Below are positions 54,379-64,000 of a DNA stretch of 64,000 nucleotides, in pieces. A program made the translations under genes and the position numbers. Origin of the DNA: Acinetobacter bohemicus ANC 3994 (GTDB lineage Bacteria > Pseudomonadota > Gammaproteobacteria > Pseudomonadales > Moraxellaceae); the NCBI RefSeq assembly GCF_000367925.1, contig NZ_KB849168.1, positions 323,770 to 387,769 of the forward strand, read 5' to 3'. How positions within the stretch are numbered: the first letter of the stretch is position 1; each line of letters opens with the position of its first letter. The notes under the pieces were generated by a model. The model did no database searches, had not been told where the DNA came from, and saw only the letters and a list, made by a program, of their open reading frames with translations.

Positions 54379-56799
54379 TTAAGCTTTCGATTTCGGCTTC
54401 GACTTACCCTTTGGCTTGGTGCCAGAAAATGGTTTTTTTGCATCCCCCGTTTCACGTGGCGGCAAACCTGTATGCTGGGTCAAAATCTGTCCTCGTTCTG
54501 GACGTTTTTTGGTATTTGACGGACGCGATGCATTACTGGCTTGGTTGTTTCGAGCAGCATTTTCACCCGTACGTTTTTGCGAATCACCGGCAATCGTTGA
54601 GTTCTTTTTACGTGCAGATTGATACTGACCTTCCGTTGTTCCTACAGGTTGATAGGTCGGAATCAAATGTTGCTTCGAGTTACCAATTAAATCAGCACGC
54701 CCCATTTCCTTCAGCGCTTCACGAAGTAATGGCCAGTTATTTGGATCATGGTAACGTAAGAATGCTTTATGAATACGACGACGTTTATCACCTTTCACAA
54801 TATCGACATTTTCGGTATAACGTGCCACTTTGGCCAGCGGGTTTTTACCGGTGTGATACATGGTGGTTGCTGTTGCCATTGGTGATGGATAGAAAGTCTG
54901 GACTTGATCCGCACGGAAACCATTCTTCTTCAACCAAATCGCCAGATTCATCATGTCATATTCGGTTGTACCGGGATGCGCTGCAATAAAGTACGGAATG
55001 AGATACTGCTCTTTTCCGGCTTCTTTACTGAAACGATCAAACATCTGTTTAAAGCGATCATAAGTGCCAATACCCGGTTTCATCATCTTCGACAATGGAC
55101 CTTTTTCGGTATGTTCAGGCGCAATTTTTAAATAACCACCGACATGATGCTGAACCAATTCTTTAACATATTCAGGGTTTAACACGGCTAAGTCATAACG
55201 CAGACCAGAACCAATCAGAATCTTTTTAATACCTTTTAAAGCACGTGCTTTACGATATAACTGGGTTAACGGTGCATGATCGGTATGTAAGTTCTGACAT
55301 ACGCCCGGGAATACACAGGATGGTTTACGACAGTTCTTTTCAATTTCAGGATCTTTACACTGCAAACGATACATGTTTGCCGTTGGGCCACCCAAGTCTG
55401 AAATGATGCCGGTAAAACCCGGTGCGGTATCACGAATTTTTTCTACTTCGCGCAGAATCGATTCTTCAGAACGGTTCTGAATAATACGCCCTTCATGTTC
55501 GGTAATGGAACAGAAGGTACAACCACCGAAACAACCACGCATGATATTGACAGAGAACTTAATCATGTCGAATGCAGGAAAACGTGCTTCAGCATAGGCT
55601 GGATGTGGCAGACGCGCATACGGCAAGTCAAACACGTAATCCATTTCTTCTGTGGTTAACGGAATTGGTGGTGCATTGAGCCAAACATCACGTTCACCAT
55701 GTTTTTGTACCATGGCACGCGCATTGCCCGGATTGGTTTCCAAATGCAAAATACGATTGGCATGTGCATACAGCACTGGATCTTCCGACACTTCTTCAAA
55801 GGCAGGTAAACGAATCACAGCCAACTCACGTGGCGGTAATTTATGTTTAATCGCTCTTGATGAAGGTTGCAGTTGCACAATTTGCGTATCAGGATCAAGT
55901 TGATCCCCTTCACGAACAATTTGATTCGTTACAATTTCTTTTTGGAAATTTTGGTACTGGGTTAAAGAATTACCCTTATCTTTTTCAATTTCACAGCCAT
56001 CTAAATCCTCAGTCATCACATAAGGATTGATGATGGGATCAACACGACCAATGGCATCCACATCATTCGATGCGATTTCCACAAATTTGGCTTTAGATGG
56101 ACGGTTTAATTTATTCACGATAAATGCCGTACCACGAACATCGGTAATTTCGTGGATCTTTTCACCGCGTGCTAAACGATGCATGACTTCAGTAATTGAA
56201 CGCTCACCGTTACCGTACATCAATAAATCTGCTTTTGAGTCCATCAATACTGAACGACGGACTTTGTCTGACCAATAGTCATAATGTGCAATACGACGTA
56301 AAGAAGCTTCAATCCCACCCAACAAAACAGGCACATCTGGATAAGCTTCACGCACACGTTGGCAATACACCGTTGCTGCGCGGTCTGGACGTTTATTCGG
56401 TTGATTATCAGGTGAATAAGCATCATCAGAACGGATTTTACGGTCAGCCGTATAACGGTTGATCATCGAATCCATATTACCTGCGGTCACACCCCAAGCG
56501 ATATTTGGCTTACCCAAAACACGGAATGCCTCAGCATTGGTCCAATCCGGTTGCGCAATAATGCCGACACGGAAACCTTGTGCTTCTAAAGTACGACCAA
56601 TAATGCCCGAACAAAAGGATGGATGGTCGATATAAGCATCGCCACAAACCAAAATAAAGTCACAACTATCCCAACCGAGTTGATCCATTTCCTCGCGTGA
56701 CATCGGCAAAAATGGTGCGGGTTCAAAACACGACGCCCAATATTTGTCGTAATCAAACAACGCAGTAGGCGCTGTTTGAGCAGTATAAGCAGTAGACAT
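54379..56799 (-). CDS. ygiQ: YgiQ-family radical SAM protein
   Basis: 806 residues. The radical-SAM cluster motif CFGGCTFC lies at C423, C427, C430, after an N-terminal B12-binding-like domain (about 45-200) and the DUF3362-type region (about 580-700). A basic, Lys/Arg/Gly-rich, disordered tail (about 720-806, KKPFSGTKPKGKSKPKSKA at the end) may bind RNA. The substrate is unknown for the whole family. Monocistronic; 288 bases upstream of it separate it from the GTPase operon. Confidence 0.92.
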   Translation of the reverse strand: MSTAYTAQTAPTALFDYDKYWASCFEPAPFLPMSREEMDQLGWDSCDFILVCGDAYIDHPSFCSGIIGRTLEAQGFRVGIIAQPDWTNAEAFRVLGKPNIAWGVTAGNMDSMINRYTADRKIRSDDAYSPDNQPNKRPDRAATVYCQRVREAYPDVPVLLGGIEASLRRIAHYDYWSDKVRRSVLMDSKADLLMYGNGERSITEVMHRLARGEKIHEITDVRGTAFIVNKLNRPSKAKFVEIASNDVDAIGRVDPIINPYVMTEDLDGCEIEKDKGNSLTQYQNFQKEIVTNQIVREGDQLDPDTQIVQLQPSSRAIKHKLPPRELAVIRLPAFEEVSEDPVLYAHANRILHLETNPGNARAMVQKHGERDVWLNAPPIPLTTEEMDYVFDLPYARLPHPAYAEARFPAFDMIKFSVNIMRGCFGGCTFCSITEHEGRIIQNRSEESILREVEKIRDTAPGFTGIISDLGGPTANMYRLQCKDPEIEKNCRKPSCVFPGVCQNLHTDHAPLTQLYRKARALKGIKKILIGSGLRYDLAVLNPEYVKELVQHHVGGYLKIAPEHTEKGPLSKMMKPGIGTYDRFKQMFDRFSKEAGKEQYLIPYFIAAHPGTTEYDMMNLAIWLKKNGFRADQVQTFYPSPMATATTMYHTGKNPLAKVARYTENVDIVKGDKRRRIHKAFLRYHDPNNWPLLREALKEMGRADLIGNSKQHLIPTYQPVGTTEGQYQSARKKNSTIAGDSQKRTGENAARNNQASNASRPSNTKKRPERGQILTQHTGLPPRETGDAKKPFSGTKPKGKSKPKSKA

Positions 56800-57088
56800 G
56801 GTTATTTATCTCGATTGGCAGATGGCGATCGGGAGAGATCTAAGATGAAAGCCGATCATTTTACCATGAATTCCACTCATCTTCTTGATTAAAAAACATA
56901 CATAAACAGTGGTTTAAATTTTTAATTTTCTAGTAAATAGAAAGATCATCGATGATGCCACTGCAAGATAAAAATACCCCCAACATCAACACAGTACTCA
57001 TAAACAAGCTTCAATAGTGAAAAATCCATTTATCATGATTATTATTGGCTAAAACACTGGCCACTGCCTTACTGCCAATATTGAACGT

Positions 57089-57340
57089 ATGGATATTTAT
57101 AAGCTTTCTACTTATTTTCAGCAAGGCAATTCCATTGAGTATATCCAACAACAGCTAGAGATTAACCCTGATTTTATTCAGCGCTATCTTTTTGTTTCAA
57201 GTATTTTAAATTTGATTGAAGAAATTTCGGCACGTAAAACACAGCAATATTTAAATCAAAATATCGACAGTAAAAACTTAGAAAATCTATCAAATGTACG
57301 GAACTTTTTCAGCAGATTACGCAAAAAACTCAGCATTTAA
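57089..57340 (+). CDS. Small helical protein, first gene of the GTPase-roadblock operon
   Basis: 83 residues, mostly helical: NSIEYIQQQLEINPDFIQRYL may form a helix-turn-helix-like unit, followed by SNVRNFFSRLRKKLS. No signal or membrane segment. No family recognised. It starts the three-gene unit, with 14 bases to the next gene. In Streptomyces conservons the equivalent slot holds a DUF742 helix-turn-helix protein, but similarity in sequence is not claimed. Function unknown. Confidence 0.8.
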   Translation: MDIYKLSTYFQQGNSIEYIQQQLEINPDFIQRYLFVSSILNLIEEISARKTQQYLNQNIDSKNLENLSNVRNFFSRLRKKLSI

Positions 57341-57354
57341 GGACAGTTGATTTA

Positions 57355-57891
57355 ATGATTTTACAACACTATAAAATCGTGTTTGCAGGAACAATGGGTG
57401 CCGGTAAAAGTGCTGCAATTCAGGCAATATCAGATATTAACGTTCTGAGCACAGAAGCCTTAAACACTGATACAAAGGCTCACCATAAAGCCTTAACCAC
57501 AGTCGGTATCGATTATGGTGAAATTACCTTAGAAGATGACCTTAAAGTAGGACTTTATGGCACACCGGGACAAGAACGTTTTAATTTCATTTGGTCAGTG
57601 ATCTGTAAAGGAGCATTGGGTACGATTATTCTGATTGATCATAGTGTCCATAATCCAATTCAACAACTCAATGAATACTTAGAAAGCTTTAAGCAGATGA
57701 GTAACAATATTGTGATTGGTATCACTCATATTGATGCAAAGACAGAAAATACCACCGCGATCTATCGAAATTGGGCTGCACAACAATCTACCACCTATCC
57801 GCTTTTCTTTATTGATGCTCGTGTAAAGGATGATGTACTTTTACTACTTGAAGCCCTCATTGCAAATGCCGAAATCCAAATCACACATTAA
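57355..57891 (+). CDS. Ras-like GTPase, COG2229/MglA-like group
   Basis: 178 residues. P-loop GTMGAGKS (12-19); G2-type threonines TTVGIDYG (48-55); G3 variant GTPGQERF (69-76), the form seen in conservon and MglA-group GTPases; and a G4 variant THID (124-127) in place of NKxD. No membrane anchor. AGGA precedes the ATG. It lies between the small helical gene and the roadblock gene, a partnership typical of GTPase/regulator switches. I expect GTP-driven localisation or signalling, perhaps in pili or envelope control; not shown. Confidence 0.85.
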   Translation: MILQHYKIVFAGTMGAGKSAAIQAISDINVLSTEALNTDTKAHHKALTTVGIDYGEITLEDDLKVGLYGTPGQERFNFIWSVICKGALGTIILIDHSVHNPIQQLNEYLESFKQMSNNIVIGITHIDAKTENTTAIYRNWAAQQSTTYPLFFIDARVKDDVLLLLEALIANAEIQITH

Positions 57892-57906
57892 CTTCAGACT
57901 TATTCT

Positions 57907-58323
57907 ATGCTCCAACAACGCTCCGCACCCGACTCACTGATTCACACAGCACAACAACAAATTAAAGAAATTTTGACCAATGTCTCTGGCGTTGAATATG
58001 TCATGATTTGTTCATCAGATGGTTTTGAACTCACTTCTGCTTATAAAAAAAATGTGACAAATACAGGGAAATTAGCGGCTGTCAGCAGCTCAATTCTCGC
58101 TATGGTGCAAGCTTTCTTGAGTGAAATTAATCTGCATGGCTGTCAAAGTATTACCTTAGAGGCTGAAAATGGTAAAGCTTTCCTCAGTGCTGTGCCCAAT
58201 AAGAACTACCCGATGCTGATTGTTGCCTTAACCTCTCAGGAGGTTTTACTTGGCCAGCTGCTTTTTTCGCTTAAAAGATGTTCTGGAAATATTGTACAAG
58301 CGGATGCGCACTACACATCTTAA
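57907..58323 (+). CDS. Roadblock/LC7-domain protein
   Basis: 138 residues. The roadblock core (about 14-115) has VSGVEYVMICSSDGFELTSA, LAAVSSSILAMVQAFLSE and NYPMLIVALTSQEVLLGQLLFSL, the alpha/beta pattern of MglB/CvnB-type proteins that act as GTPase regulators or GAPs. It follows the GTPase gene by 15 bases. The operon then meets the rRNA operon terminator. No kinase gene lies beside it. Confidence 0.85.
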   Translation: MLQQRSAPDSLIHTAQQQIKEILTNVSGVEYVMICSSDGFELTSAYKKNVTNTGKLAAVSSSILAMVQAFLSEINLHGCQSITLEAENGKAFLSAVPNKNYPMLIVALTSQEVLLGQLLFSLKRCSGNIVQADAHYTS

Positions 58324-58407
58324 TCGTAGCGTGTATAAAGGCTCTATTTAGTTTCATTTATTTTGAATTCATGGTCTATTTTTAATTTTTTTAAATTTCG
58401 CACGCAT

Positions 58408-58442
58408 AAAAAAACACCCCAACGATTGGTTGGGGTGTTTTT
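58408..58442. terminator. Bidirectional terminator of the rRNA operon and the GTPase-roadblock operon
   Basis: AAAAACACCCCAAC-GATTG-GTTGGGGTGTTTTT (58410-58442), 14-bp stem, T-runs on both strands; 10 bases after the 5S 3' end on minus. Confidence 0.95.
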
Positions 58443-58452
58443 AGTAATAATG

Positions 58453-58567
58453 AGCTGGCGATGACTTACTCTCACATGGGTAACCCCACACTACCATCAG
58501 CGCGAAGAGGTTTCACTTCTGAGTTCGGGAAGGGATCAGGTGGTTCACTCTTGCTATTGTCGCCAGC
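58453..58567 (-). rRNA. rrf: 5S ribosomal RNA
   Basis: 115 nt on minus. The ends pair (GCTGGCG ... CGCCAGC), and the inner sequence CCCGAACTCAGAAGTGAAAC and GATGGTAGTGTGG is typical gammaproteobacterial 5S. Ends are accurate to a few bases. Confidence 0.95.
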
Positions 58568-58731
58568 ACAACTGTTTATGGACTTTTTCGGGTCTTATTT
58601 ACGCTGTTTATTTCGTATGCCTTACTTTGTACCAAATGAGTTATTAACAGATTATGCTAAATTTGAGTTGGTATTGTAACTAGCTTTTAAACTAAATCAA
58701 GTATTTTGTATCGAATTAGATGAGCAATACA

Positions 58732-58749
58732 ACTGTTTGGGTGTTGTAT

Positions 58750-58755
<6 letters not shown>
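58732..58755 (-). other. 3' arm of the 23S RNA processing stem
   Basis: ACTGTTTGGGTGTTGTATAG plus TCAAG pairs with 61639-61662 across 23S with a single mismatch. This is the precursor 23S stem cut by RNase III. Confidence 0.8.
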
Positions 58756-61638
<2,883 letters not shown>

Positions 61639-61645
<7 letters not shown>

Positions 61646-61662
61646 ATACAACCCCAAACAGT
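61639..61662 (-). other. 5' arm of the 23S RNA processing stem
   Basis: CTTGACTATACAACCCCAAA (plus-strand reading) plus CAGT pairs with 58732-58755. Confidence 0.8.
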
Positions 61663-62006
61663 CGTTTCAACACTACAAGTTAATGTTGATGACCTTGCTT
61701 CGAGTTTTGTGGATTTAACCACAGTACAGCTTCAATCTAGTTCGTTTTCCAAAACGCTTGATTCAGTTAATCGCTAGTGCTCAGTTCTTTATTTTCATTT
61801 CTTCGTAACACTTGCGTGATACAAATTAATGTCAATTCAGTTCTGAGTTTAAACAATTTATTTCAACTCAAATTTATAATCTGTTAATGATTAACTACGT
61901 CTTCGTCAGATCGTAGGTAACTGTGATAAATCACAGAATTTAATAAACTAAAAACTTAATTAAGTTTTTATATTCACTAAATTCTGTAATCACCTAGCTT
62001 TATATA
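61663..62006 (-). other. tRNA-Ala to 23S internal transcribed spacer
   Basis: 344 bases of AT-rich spacer, no gene. It is the part most variable among Acinetobacter species and strains, so useful for typing. Confidence 0.7.
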
Positions 62007-62082
62007 TGGTGGAGACTAACGGAGTCGAACCGTTGACCTCCTGCGTGCAAAGCAGGCGCTCTACCAACTAAGCTAAGTCCCC
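62007..62082 (-). tRNA. tRNA-Ala (anticodon TGC)
   Basis: 76 nt including encoded CCA. Starts GGGGACTTAGC; anticodon loop CTTTGCAC-type with TGC; T-loop GGTTCGACTCC. Position in the 16S-23S spacer is standard. Confidence 0.97.
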
Positions 62083-62153
62083 AGCTTATCATTAGATTCG
62101 ATATATCTTCTTCTCTGTCTCTCAATGAATTTCTTCATCTTCGTTCGTTAGAT

Positions 62154-62230
<77 letters not shown>

Positions 62231-62244
62231 TCAGATACATCTTC

Positions 62245-62273
62245 ATGAAGAACAACTTGTTGTGGATTCTTAC
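62245..62273 (-). other. 3' arm of the 16S RNA processing stem
   Basis: The plus sequence ATGAAGAACAACTTGTTGTG then GATTCTTAC is the near-perfect reverse complement of 63953-63980, on the other side of 16S. RNase III precursor stem. Confidence 0.8.
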
Positions 62274-62290
62274 CGATCGTCAATCTTTCG

Positions 62291-63829
<1,539 letters not shown>

Positions 63830-63952
63830 AAAATCAGTAGTAGCTTAAAGGCTACCAATCTTGGCTCATCAATTTTCTGACAAATATTTCTCAAATAAAC
63901 TTCGAGTAATTTCTACCATCAATCAATGAAAATAATTTCGATCAATCAACCA

Positions 63953-63980
63953 GTAAAAATCCACACAAGTTGTTCTTCAT
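63953..63980 (-). other. 5' arm of the 16S RNA processing stem, in the leader
   Basis: GTAAAAATCCACACAAGTTG then TTCTTCAT pairs with 62245-62273. The rRNA promoters lie beyond base 64000; no boxA antitermination site is seen in the visible leader. Confidence 0.75.
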
Positions 63981-64000
63981 AATCTCTTAATGATCTTCTT

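Overview
The window is a 64 kb chromosomal segment of an Acinetobacter-type gammaproteobacterium (Moraxellaceae). The evidence is the low-GC, Acinetobacter-like coding sequence, the gene order feoB-feoA / xerD-dsbC-hom-thrC / pbpG / gacA-pilS-pilR / ctpA-gpmI-lptG-lptF / pepA-holC / ribE-methylase-ribD-nrdR / amtB-glnK / ubiK-comM, and a 16S-tRNA-Ile-tRNA-Ala-23S-5S operon. The species cannot be fixed by reading alone. Almost everything is core chromosome. I see no prophage, integrase island, CRISPR array or intact insertion sequence.

Layout. 1-1.8 kb: Fur-type feoAB iron(II) uptake (feoB runs off the left edge). 1.8-6.4 kb: xerD, a periplasmic DsbC-like lipoprotein, and the hom-thrC threonine pair. 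6.4-7.9 kb: two uncharacterised acidic proteins. 8-13 kb: PBP7/8 endopeptidase, facing a GacA-type response regulator that leads into the PilS-PilR type IV pilus two-component system. 13-18 kb: CtpA protease, phosphoglycerate mutase and the LPS exporter subunits LptF/LptG. 18.2-21 kb: pepA-holC and two uncharacterised genes, followed by a MITE-like 220-bp repeat. 21.3-25.5 kb: DedA, then the nrdR-ribD-adenine methylase-ribE operon. 25.6-27.5 kb: amtB-glnK, each with its own sigma54-type promoter. 27.7-30 kb: ubiK, an uninterrupted comM, and a GNAT acetyltransferase. 30-34 kb: two TorF-family porins (one with a sigma54-type promoter) and an OprD-family porin. 34-45 kb: ppa, MAPEG protein, fadD, parC, an MFS carrier, a TRIC channel, a YchJ-like protein, a TerC/CBS/CorC protein and a LOG-family hydrolase. 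45-54 kb: a PiT-like carrier, a choice-of-anchor I lipoprotein, a DHA2 exporter, a GH25 muramidase, dinB, a decayed transporter, ridA and a DUF2726 protein. 54-58.4 kb: ygiQ and a three-gene small protein / COG2229-type GTPase / roadblock operon. 58.4-64 kb: a complete rRNA operon on the minus strand.

Themes. Envelope and pilus control (GacA, PilSR, LptFG, PBP7/8, CtpA), nitrogen-responsive transport (sigma54 sites before glnK, amtB and a porin) and riboflavin synthesis (with an orphan DNA methylase of the AamA type inserted translationally between ribD and ribE) stand out. The best candidate for an undescribed system is the GTPase-roadblock trio at 57.1-58.3 kb, which resembles a reduced Streptomyces conservon or MglA/MglB-like switch with no kinase beside it. 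Second is the sigma54-linked ammonium transporter / porin group. Third is the methylase whose start codon overlaps GAATTC, the site reported for its likely A. baumannii counterpart.
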